A DNA stretch of 26,611 bases. It comes from Saccoglossus kowalevskii (taxonomy: Eukaryota > Hemichordata > Enteropneusta > Harrimaniidae). Positions within the stretch are counted from its first letter, which is position 1. Every line of letters starts with the position of its first letter. Both the position numbers and the translations under genes were made by a program. Of this stretch, positions 10,301 through 22,300 are shown one piece after another. The stretch spans positions 8,125 to 34,735 of the forward strand of contig NW_003125906.1 in the NCBI RefSeq assembly GCF_000003605.2, read 5' to 3'. The notes below the pieces were generated by a model. The model did not search any database. It saw only the letters and a list, made by a program, of their open reading frames with translations, and was not told where the DNA came from.

Positions 10301-13300
10301 GAATTAGGAACATTTGCAACAATAAATGTTCATGCAAGTCACTACCTATAATACCGTTACTCTTTGAGCAGCAATGTTTTCCACTCAAAATGGGGTAAAT
10401 TTGTTCACATTTTCTGTGATTTTCACTGAATTCAATCTTAATTTTGGACCAAACAAACAAAATGTGACATTACTTCTATTTTTTGATTTGATTATTTTGT
10501 GGATGGTGCCCGAGGTTTAGACTCTTAGAGACCTCAATGAAATATTCTCTTTGATACCTGTAATACATGTAAGGTCAGGGAGGCCTATATATTATGGGCT
10601 GTAATACCTTCAATAATCTTTTTTTAATAATAATCTACACGTGTCAGCTTTTTTTAATCCCTATGCCTAGGGAAGACTTTTAAAAACACGCGTAATAAAA
10701 ATATGGCGATTATTTATTGAGGTAATAAACAAAACACAGAACTAACATAATAAATATCCTGGTATTTCTGTGACATACAAGACTAGGTTCATTTCAAGGT
10801 TACTGCAGTACAGATGGAAAAGCAGTGTACATCTTAACATTTTTCATTAAACTGGGTCATTTAAAAAATGGCTTGGCAGAATCCCCGAGTTGGCTAATCT
10901 CTTCTCATGAATCTACCTATTTATTCTGATGCAATTTCTGTTGATTTAATTTTCTAGGGCTTTAGTCTCAGTCACCGGCATTGACAAAATAACAATTTTC
11001 GAATGTCATAAATTTCTCTATGATACATGTACATGCTGGTACATAGCCATCAACATTAGCATCGTTGACCTTTCTTTTAAGGACACCCACAGAAATTGTC
11101 ACTGCTTTTCTCAAACGATGGACAAGTGTTTTGTGGATATGAGGGACGATGGATGGTTACCAGCTAGGCTATGTGTCTTGAGGATCCAAGTGAAATGTTC
11201 ACTCATACAATAATTTGTAGTTTTTCTTGTATGACTAAATTTGGGAAAAATGTGCCTATTGCAAAACTAAGTTGCTTAATCTTATTTAATCTATTATTAA
11301 TTTATTGACACTTTCAAAGTCACCTCATCAAAGTCACCTCATCAAGGTCACCTCATCAAAATCTGCCAGATACATGTACTCCAACTCTCAACTGAAGTAG
11401 TTCCATATTATTATGTTTTACAAGTTAACACTCGCACATTTTCAATAAGCACATGAGAAAACAAATTGCATGGAGCTGCATAAGCATACAATGTAAGCAA
11501 TTGCTTGCAAATATATTCATGTGTATGTAACTGCGTTCCTCCAAATGCACAATCTAAAGTATGATGCAATTTGCAAATGGACACTTTACAATTTTCACTA
11601 CTAGAAATTTCTTGGGATTTATCGATTTTATTGCATTTCTGGAGACAAAATTACGAAAAGTCACTTACCGGTGACAAAATTACGAAAAGTTACTTACCGG
11701 TGACAAAATTACGAAAAGTCACTTACCGGTGACAAAATTACGAAAAGTCACTTACCGGTGCCAAAATTACGAAAAGTCACTTACCGGTGACAAAATTACG
11801 AAAAGTCACTTACCGGTGACAAAATTACGAAAAGTCACTTACCAGTGACAAAATTACGAAAAGTCACTTACCAGTGACAAAATTACGAAAAGTCACTTAC
11901 CAGTGACAAAATTACGAAAAGTCACTTACCAGTGACAAAATTACGAAAAGTCACTTACCAGTGACAAAATTACGAAAAGTCACTTACCAGTGACAAAATT
12001 ACAAAAAGTCACTTGTACTTCTCCTGGTTGTAGAACCCTAGAAAACATTTTACTGTTGCATAATTTCTCAATTGTCGCTGACAATTTACCTCACAAATTT
12101 AAATTGTTTACAACATCATGTATTTTCTCTGAAGTACCATGAATTGCATGTTCCTGACATGACGAATATTAGGATTACTTTCTGTCTAGGGGACCCTCCA
12201 GAGTCAGATCTACATTTGCAATATAACCCCCCCCCCCCCCACCCACCCATTTTTAATTTTATTAATTCTGGAAAAGACTCAAACATTTACACTGTTTAAA
12301 AGCCTCAGATAATTAAGGATACAAAATTATCACAAAATGTAACAGTAAATTGTCAGTTTTCAGGGGATTGTTATAAATGATCATGCTTGCATTGAATGAA
12401 ATAACAAAATAAATACAATTGAGAAGAATGTATAAACAAAAAATGAAAATATACAATCTGTGGCAGGTGGGAATTAACCCCTGCACTACTCTCACTGCAA
12501 TCGATAAGGCAACGTATATTACCCTGGATGAATAATCAATACACTCCCACTATAGTGGTTAAATTCAGATTATTTCGCTTCAAAGGGTAGTGACATATCT
12601 GTGTCCTTGACATAGTTACTGGTTTCTATCAACAAGAATCTACCTCATAGGTCAAAGTTCACAAGCAAATGGATCATTGCCAACATGATAGGCAGCACAA
12701 TCTTAGGTCAAAGTTCAGGAGCAAATGGATCTTTGCCAACATAGGAGAAAACAGATCATTGCACAGATACTGGTGGGCTATATTATGGGTGAATTGGAAC
12801 ACATTAGGGATTCTTTTTTTTAAAAAGTAGAAGAACAGCAATACATTCCAATCTATTTTATTGTTTTTTATTGTTTATTGTCAATGTTGTGTTAATAAGT
12901 AAATTAAAAAAAAGATTTCACTAATCATTACAAATACTGTATTTTATCTATTAGAAGAGCATTCCAATACAACACATTTCAGCCTTGAGTAAATATGATA
13001 TAAAATAATTTAGTATAAATGTGCATTGTCCTTTCCAATGGATATTAAGGGATTAAATTATATTAATAAAATAAAAAAATGAAAAAAAAAGTTAATCTTG
13101 CAAAAAATAAATTAACATAATTGTGGAATGTAATAATATTTCTGATACTTGATATGCACTTTAATTATAATTATCATAAAAGTCAGCTATATAACTTTAT
13201 TCTGCTTTCAATGAACAAAACATAAACTATATTTCATTTTTCATTTCATATTTATATACCTGTTTTCATGAAATGTTATTGCCACACACGCATAGAATTT

Positions 13301-16300
13301 TTCTAAAAATAAAATACTTAATTATACACACCAAATTTTTAAATTGAAGAAAATTTGTACAAGTAAAAATGTTAGTGAGTTGTTACAATGACATTCATGA
13401 CCAACAAAGTTAAAATAATTCTTAGTGATATTGCAACTTTATCTCATTATTTCTACTGTGGTTGCAACAGAGCCATTGAATATATTTTACACACATTGTT
13501 ATGTGAAGCATGGAATGCATGAGAAAACAAAACATTCTGATAACCCATGACCTTTGAACAAGTATAATGACGGACAATATACCAATAGTGGGAGGGAATT
13601 TCTTGACTTTGTTCTAAATTGTTAATTTTGACACTCATCATGTACACATTTTAGCATCCAAGGCCTTTTTATGGTTTCACTTGGCTAATGAAATGTTATG
13701 CCTGAACAGGCTATATTGATATTTTGATTGTTTCTATGGTAACAAATTACAATATCTAATACTAACCATTTACACAAGATGATCTAACATCGACCTTTTG
13801 TTTACCCAATGGTGGCAAATTTGGAAACCAGCCCTTTGATACTCAGACCTAACAAGGACAATTTTGATTGGCTGCGACTATTAGGTGCCAGCACTACAAG
13901 CCAATGAGGAGCAGTCTTTTGTGAGCTAACATTTACCCAGTATCACCTTCTCAGATGGATATTGCATCATTTTAAAAAGCAGAACCAAAGCCATATGGTT
14001 GATTGACTCGCAAGTGGCTTTTTGCCAAGATGATGATGAGACTCTGCAACAAAATACCATTTGTTAGAAACAGGTGTATCCTGATTGGCTTTTACTTGAC
14101 ATTATGCAAATTATGAAACTAATTGATTATAATATGTGCAAAATTGATATTCTGCATAATTAGACTAAATGCACCCTCATTATTTCAGAACATTTTTTCC
14201 CGAAAAGAGAAAAGAATTTGGAATTCTGACCATTTACATCTCTTGGTTTTACAATTAATCAAGAGAATACATCTCCATGACAACCAAGAAGTGATTTTCA
14301 AGAGCAGAAACTAAATTTAATATTATTTTACTAAAAACACTTGCATTTCATAAATATGCAAATCAGACGATACATTTCTCAGATTGCCAAAATAAACAAA
14401 AACTAGGATTTCAAAGGGATGAGAGCAATTAATTAATTAACAAGAAATTTATTAGAGATTGCACTACTCCAGGAAGTGTTGGTAGAGGTCACTTTTGATT
14501 AGAGGACTGAGCGGAAAGGTAGGTTAGGTCTAATATCAGCTGACTTGAATGGCAGGCTTATATCAGTAGTTTTGTTGACGAGATAGAGTACAAAGTAGTG
14601 TGAAATGACAGTATTAAAAACTGTCGGTAGACTACCAAAGACTGTAGTTACGTTGACAGGGTAGAATACGTAAAATGGGTATTAAAGTGATTAAAAATGT
14701 GAGGTCCTTGTCAGAGATTTATTTTCAAGTATTTATATTTAGCAATTCAGCATGCAATTTACTGTAAAATACTTTATTTTCATTTGGAATCAATTTTTAC
14801 TTTCAACTCGCCAGAAATCGGTGAAAATCAATTCCATATAAAAACACCCAAAAAGTCTTTTCAGCGAAAATCAATTCCAGCTAAAATAAAGTATTTTACA
14901 GTAAATCTTCACTATACAGTACGACCATCATACTTAAATAACGAGTGTTTAATTCTTTTAAATTTAGAACAAGAACTGCCAATAAACACTGAATCTTCTG
15001 TGCTGGTAGATAAAACCTAGGCGTGAAGCACAACGTGTAATTCAGCGTCAATGAAAATTGCAGAATTTTGTAGCACTAAAAATGTCAATGGGTCCTACAA
15101 CATTGAGAGTCAATGACTTTCACAAAACTTTGACTTCACAAACACCATAAAATTCTGAAAACTTCCAAGCAGTAAATATTAAACAGTTTACCACATTTAA
15201 ACTTCCAGTGTATGTATAAACACCTCATTGAATGCAACATCAAAAGCGCATGGAATCATAGACCATTAATTAAATATCTATTAAGTAAAATTATTATATT
15301 TCATTTTTTAGGGACAAGAGATGCAGGTTTTGCTCAAAAGAATTTTTGCACAATTCTCTGAAAAACTCATGATGACGAATTAATATTTTTGGCAACACTA
15401 AAAAATTGTTATCAATTGAAGACTTAAGTGAACAAAAAGATTGGGTTGGTAACTATAGAAACTAACAATTTCACGGGATGTTGATTTCATGTGAAAAGAG
15501 ACCTGGCTCCAAGCAGCAGCTGGGCTTTCAATACAGACGTTCAGCATAATTACACGAAGAATATAACAAAACATTGTCCTAGCAAATCCAGGATTAGTAT
15601 ATAATCTGTATACCCATGTATCGCTGTTTACAATGATGTTGAAACAAGTTCTCTACCAGTATGTATCATTAAAAGACATAAATTTCATGAGTGGAGGTCA
15701 TTCTTCAGTTATACAAGCCAACACTGATCAAAGTTTAACTCTGCAAGCTTGTGTGTAAATACAAAATATGCAATTATTGTTTTATAAAAACCTATCTCAG
15801 AAATGAATATTTAAATCAGTAAATGAGCATTAGAGCAGCAGATGTTCATCAAATTTAATCAAAATCCGTTCTGAAGTTTGAGGTTTACCTCACACCAACT
15901 GAATGAGACAATATGCAAATTGCCTAATTAATATGCAAGGACATGGCCTTAAAAGTCATGTATGCACAATACGCATGTGCATCAAAATTTGATCAGACGT
16001 TTTTAAAATTTTGCTTAAACAGGCTGAAACAAGATGGTATGTATGTAATAAATCTACCAAGGTTTGAGATTTTTCTTACAGACAGACACACAGACCTCAT
16101 TACCTTCCTTGCACACACAAGATGTAATAATTTATTTTAACACAATAATCATATTTGATGACAATAAAAAAGAAAAGAAATAGTTCCCAGATCTCCATAT
16201 TTTTATGATCTGTATTTGTAAATCATAAAGTACCACTCCACATATATTCCAAAATATAATACATAAAATGAAATGGTTCTATTTTGAGATTTTATAGCAA

Positions 16301-19300
16301 TTTTTTATTTCTTATTGTATATATTTTTAAATATTTAAATACCAGACAATTTTTTTTTGCTGGCATTTTAGTTTTATATTTTTAGTAAATAATGACAACA
16401 TTATATGTACACAAGTATATGTACAATGTATAATTATGAGAATACTGAAAAGTATACAATCAGGTAGTTACAGGATCACATAGATCTGGTCAATACATAC
16501 ATACACATTCATCATACTGCATTCACACATATTTTACAACATTTTTGCGATAGCCTCGTAATATTCTCATTACATGAATATATGCAACTACACTCTAACT
16601 TTGCATGATTGGCTCGACCAGACCACAAACAAAATCATAATTTTGTACCGCACTCAAACAAACATTTGAATCCAAGGGTTTTGGATTGGTTCAGCCTGTT
16701 GATAACAAGTTCAGCAGTTCCAGTGAAAACAATTTGAGAATTTATATAATATTTAAATATTCTTAGAGCAAGTCAGTATATTACTGTGTTTTAATCAATG
16801 TCAGAAATAAAGTCCAGATCGCATACAATAAAATATTTTAGCTGAAATTAATATTCACTGAAAAGACATTTTCATCGAGTTTATTTGCACAAGTCTAATG
16901 TAAAATATAGGAAAACGGGTATTTCCACTGGATTTTATTTTCACTGATTTACCTCTTTAGCAAGAATAGGGAAAATAAATTTCAAGTGAAAAAGTAGTTG
17001 ACAGTCATTTCATCTTCTTTCAGGCTGTGTCAAATATATATTGCACTTCACTAGAATACATAGAATAATGGCTACTCACATGAAATATGATTTCGAAGTC
17101 CAGCGACAATCGCAGCAATTCCACTTTCCATTCCACTGGTATTTCGGAACTCAACACAAAAACTAATTGTTTGTCATAAACTCCAGTATCGGCCGCCGGC
17201 CGAATTTGAAGACTTATTTCAGCCCTTTGTAAATTGTCCTCATTCTTCACGTGAATAGTGTGAACTTCCTGTTGCAATGTTGTAACTGAACTACTATAAC
17301 ATCCACTACCTACCAAATATTGTCTACACATTGGTGTCAAGTACTGAGATTCAAATGGTGACGTTGGAGTACATGTCCGCGTTGCCAAAGAACCTGAAAC
17401 AAATATGAAAAAAATATTGTTTATAAGAATGCTACTTTTGGAGTTTGTTTGGAGCGCAAATTAATATTTACAAATAGGTAATGTTTTCTCTTGTGCACGA
17501 AATAAAAGAATAGTTTTGATCATTAGACTAATAAAACAAGCAGCCTCTCGGCTGAGATAGCTCCGCTGGTAGCAATGCACATTTCGATTAAAGAACAGAA
17601 GATATCATTAGAAAATGAACAATATGCATAGTATCAATGCAATGGGACTTGCTGTTTTCAACAAGAATTCAAAAATATCATTTTTGACCATAAATTATTG
17701 TGGTTTTTAACAAGAAGAAAATATCACTTTTTACCAAAAATGACAAAAATATTCATGAAAATTAGAGAATTGAAGATATCATCATGAAATGAACAAATTT
17801 GAGAGTGGTCCATATGTAGTATCTATATATGTAATATCAAAGCAATTGGACTTGTGGTTTTTAACAAGAAGTCGAAAGTATCACTTTTTACCAAAAATTA
17901 CAAAAATATTCACCAAAATTAGAGAATTGAAGATATCATCATGAAATGAACAAATCTGAGAGAGGTCTACCCAAGGTACATATACACCAAGTATCAAAGC
18001 ATTCAGACTTGTAGTTTTCAAGAAGAAGTCGAAAATGTAAAACATTGACACGGACCACGACGGACAATCACTCGTATGATAAGCTCCGCTCGACAAAGTC
18101 GACAGCGGAGCTAAACAGATAATGAAATATACAAATTATTCAAGATGTGACATCCATGTTACATCCAAGACAGACGTTCAAAAAAATATGTACTCTTGTT
18201 ATAATACAGGTTTTTTGTTACAATAATTTAGATGCAATCAGATATTCAACATTAAGTGACTGTACAACAAACTGTACATAAGGAATTATGACAAAGGGAA
18301 AAAGCAGTTGGCCAATTAAAAAAGTGAATTCCATTTATTGAGAAAATGTTACAATCTATATGAACTTTTTATCATGCCACATGGTTGTAATTTTGTTGAA
18401 ATCGTCACTGGTACGATGTGTTGCGCCACTGGTACGATGTGTTGCGGCCACTGGTGCGATGTGTTGCGGCCACTGGTGCGACTTGTTGCGGCCCTGAAGA
18501 AGTACATTATGATTTTTAATAAACGTGATGTTTTAGTTGTCTCTTTATTCTCATGATATAAAGGATTTTTGTGTCAAATTAAAAATAAAAAGTTTGCGGG
18601 CAAATGAAAAGTATAGAAATCACATCAGAAATTGAAATAATACATTTAATGAATAGTCAACTGGGTGGCCACATCGTGAATCAATAGAGATTTTACAGTA
18701 CTTAAAGTTCTTGGTGTCAAATGTTTGCTATGGTTTCAAATGTTGGCTATGAAGTCAAATGTCGAGGTGTTCATGTGCAAAACCATGCATGAACATTCTG
18801 TTGAAATCATTACATCTAAGTTTGTATACTTAAGTTATGGATTTTAAATTCCTGGGCAAATTCAACTTGTTATGACCAACAGTTGTGCAGAATTGGCTTG
18901 AAAGCCGAGTGTTAACTATAGAATATTCAAGCCAATAAGATAAGCCAAATAATCAAGAATATCTACCGTGTGATTCTATATACGAAAGCATAAACTCAAG
19001 CCATGCCTCCCAAGATTAGCAAGATCTTTATTTTGTGTCACCCTAGTTGCAAACTTTTACTTTACTATCTAGAGCACCAAAGTAAACTTTTGTTGGCTTT
19101 CATGATGAACAAAACCTGTGAACACTGCTATTTAAGACGATTATCAATAACTGGGTTATAGTGACCCAGATGTTAACGCTACTATCAACAATAGATTTAT
19201 ATTCCGCCATGGTAATTTATGCACAATTGTATGTAGACGCTAAGCTCAGCTAAAATGTCTCCCAGGGAGCTACATATTAAAACTCATCATTTTGTTTTCA

Positions 19301-22300
19301 ATTCCAGACATGCAAGACCTGTGCTTGGGATGATATATCACTATATCATGGACATTCATGAAGTAGTAAGGGGGACTGCTGTGAGGAGGGAGGGGGGTTC
19401 ATGTAAAGTGATATCAAATACTGCTTAAGCAGGGTACAAGTTGTTCCGAGCTATGTCAAAAATAAAGCTAAAACAATATTTTATCAAATGACATTTTAGA
19501 TGTTTTTTAACAATACCAGTCACAGGGTTTTTGTGGTTGAATACTTGGTTGTTTGTTTAACTGGCTGTAGTGATGCATTAAACTGCACTTGTATCGCTGT
19601 CTACAGTCAAGTTTGCAATGACCTCTGAAATTGTAGAGTGCTAACAAAAAAATGAAACAGACTGACTGTCTGGGAAAAGTCACACTAGTCCTATTGGCAA
19701 TAATTGTCTTGCTATGATCACAGATTTTATATCTTGATTTATTAGTCATGAAGTCAATTTTGTAATTAGAACTGAGCAGATTTTCTCACATTTTGATTTT
19801 TTTTTTTTACATACAGAGGTTGCACTTGTAATCCCATGATGCACTGTGGTAATCCCATGTTGGAATGTGGTATTCCCATGATGCACTGTGGTACTCCCAT
19901 GATGCACTGTGGTACTCCCATGATGCACTGATGCACTCCCATGATGCACTGAGGCACTCCCATGATGCACTGAGGCACTCCATAGCATGTACTTCCATGA
20001 TGCAGTAGTACTGTTAAATTGCATTACTTACTCCTTGGACAATTAAATGTTCAATATTTACTTATTAATTATTATCTATTCACATAAATGTTTCCTAATT
20101 ACTGCATTCTCTGAAACCACTAAATGAGAGTGATAATAACCAACTTTTATAAATAATAGACCAATAGACAAAAGAATATTCAATATTTTTATCTTTGTCA
20201 ACAGGAAGTTATATACATAGTAACAGGATATACACCATTGGAGTACTTCCATGTAGTAGGACTTGATCAAAAATAGTAGCAATAATTTGTACTCTGCATT
20301 TACACTGTTCCATCAATAGTGCACACAAAGCAGCAGAACTTTGATCTTAATGTTGTTGTCATGCTTCTAATACAGGGTAAAGCTAGCTATGGGGGCATAC
20401 TATAGCACAGCACTAAATTACCCAGAATTCTCTACGATTTTGTACCATTAGACAACTTTTTATTGGTTTAGAATTTTGAATTATATTAAATTCATAAAAA
20501 GTCTACAGTATTTGTTTTTCAAAAGTTTTGAAATGCGTGATCAGAATGTCAAATTAAGTCTAACGAAAGATAATTTCTATATATGCTGATGATTTCCTCA
20601 GTTATCTAACAATTAAATAGCAATTATATGGTGACAATTACCAAACAAACTAACAAACCACATAGGATTGTGGGTAAATACAGGTACTGTGTCTGACAAT
20701 ACAGTCAATAATCCCTTGACTTGTGAGGAAACAAATTTATATACAGCATATTCTAGTCGTCATGTTCACTTTACTTTGTCCTGCAGTTCAATGATGTTTA
20801 ATGTACATTTAGCCATATTAGTAATTTTTGTTTCACAGATGTTTACGTGAGAGAGTTGATGCTAAAACAAAAGATAACAAAAGTTTGCACAGTCATATTT
20901 ATATATCGCCAGTCATCTACTTTGTAAAATTACAGTAATTTTGGTCACTATGAATAATGAGAATAAAAACGACTACAAAATATTTAGGTAACCTAAAAAA
21001 CATGGCTGGTGACAAAACTTTCTGTAAAATAAAAAAGTCCATACAGCTAGCTTGTCACCTTTTGATAGTGCATCTCTACCTATATTACTTTACATGCATA
21101 TTTCGTCATCCACTATATTTCATTTTTAGTATGTAATGACAATGACTGCATATTTAGGTTAGGATGAAAGCGAACTTCAACTTGATAATAAATCAATGTC
21201 AGGCAAGGATGTTACAGGGCACATCACATCTAGAAATAAAATGCAGCCTGATTGGCACTATGCTGCCAAATCAAAGCCATAGTTGTTACCTTGTTCCAAT
21301 TTATATAGTGCTGGTTTAAGGTATATTAGTCAAGGACATTCTTGCTGTGTGAAGTACTATAAATGAATATATTGCAGTACACATGCAAACAAGAGAGTTC
21401 AATAATGGATGGGTGAAACATGGATGGCAACAGCTTTGAACACCACAAGAATTCAATATACTGAATTGGGCAGATAATAAATCAACACAAGATTAAATAG
21501 CACAATTATTATACACCAGTTATATCATGCATGCTTAAATGAATATAAGAATTGATGTTTCATAATTTTGAAAAATATAAAAAATTTGGGCAACCAATGA
21601 GTTTGCAGTTTGGTACTAAATTTGAAACAATTTCAACTTGGTTGCCTATGGCTACTAGAAAAAAAAATTGAGAGATGGTCTTAAGAAGTGGGTCATGGCT
21701 AAGTACATAATGAGTTTGGCTTTGTAAAGCAGAAAGAATTTCACAATATTTGGATTTTATGCGACTTATTGGGGCAATAAAGGTACATATAAAAGCAGGG
21801 TAGTAAATTATTGATATAAATGTCTCGTAATGTCCCCATTCATTCTAAAACCAGTAAAATGAGAGCGGTAAATAACCTGCTTTTATAAACATTAAACTCT
21901 GAATGAACTCTTGTTTTGAAGACTGCTAACAATATTGTGAGCATTCAACCAGCTGTGCAGAACCCCATGAGAAAATCAATGAGCTTGGAGGACTGAGAGC
22001 ACACCCTAGAGACGAGTCTATGGGTTTAAGCAAGTTTAGTAAATTCACTGCAAATTTAGCAAAACTGTTTCCTTCTGATGCAAAAATCAGCGATCATTGT
22101 TTACCATACAGGGTCTTGGGTGGATCATTTATACGCTGCTTTTACAATGCAAATTAGGTTTTCCTATATCAGCACTGTGGCTTAAAGGAACTGCTGTTTG
22201 CATCATTAATTTCGCATGTACATCAATCATGTAATAACATTAAATTGATATCAATAAATGTTTATATCAAAGTAGATTAGAATTCATAATTTGATTGGTC

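Larger units (their letters stand above)
4797..17079 (-). other. Intron 2 of the betaglycan gene (12.28 kb)
   Basis: This large AT-rich intron separates the two exons of orphan domain 1. It holds a CpG-rich 20-bp tandem array, a 392-bp MITE, a 150-bp hairpin MITE, several minisatellites, a poly-C tract, a G-quadruplex motif and DR1-like sites, all listed separately. The remaining sequence (roughly 5.8-7.6 kb, 8-11.3 kb, 12.8-14.7 kb and 15-17 kb) shows no exon or RNA gene I can support. Confidence 0.8.

Noticed and set aside
11644-12014. CRISPR-like array
   Set aside because: The 29-bp units are contiguous with no unique spacers, and the setting is a eukaryotic intron. It is a minisatellite.
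12460-12530. tRNA-like or SINE promoter on the minus strand (GGGGTTAATTCCC resembling a B box)
   Set aside because: There is only a short T-arm-like hairpin. No proper A box or cloverleaf could be built, and no second copy is in the window.
19746-20024. Three overlapping minus-strand frames with a repeated HHGS / CIMGVPQ / ASWE pattern
   Set aside because: They are the three readings of one 21-bp DNA tandem repeat, which stays open in every frame. No splice or codon evidence favours a repeat protein.
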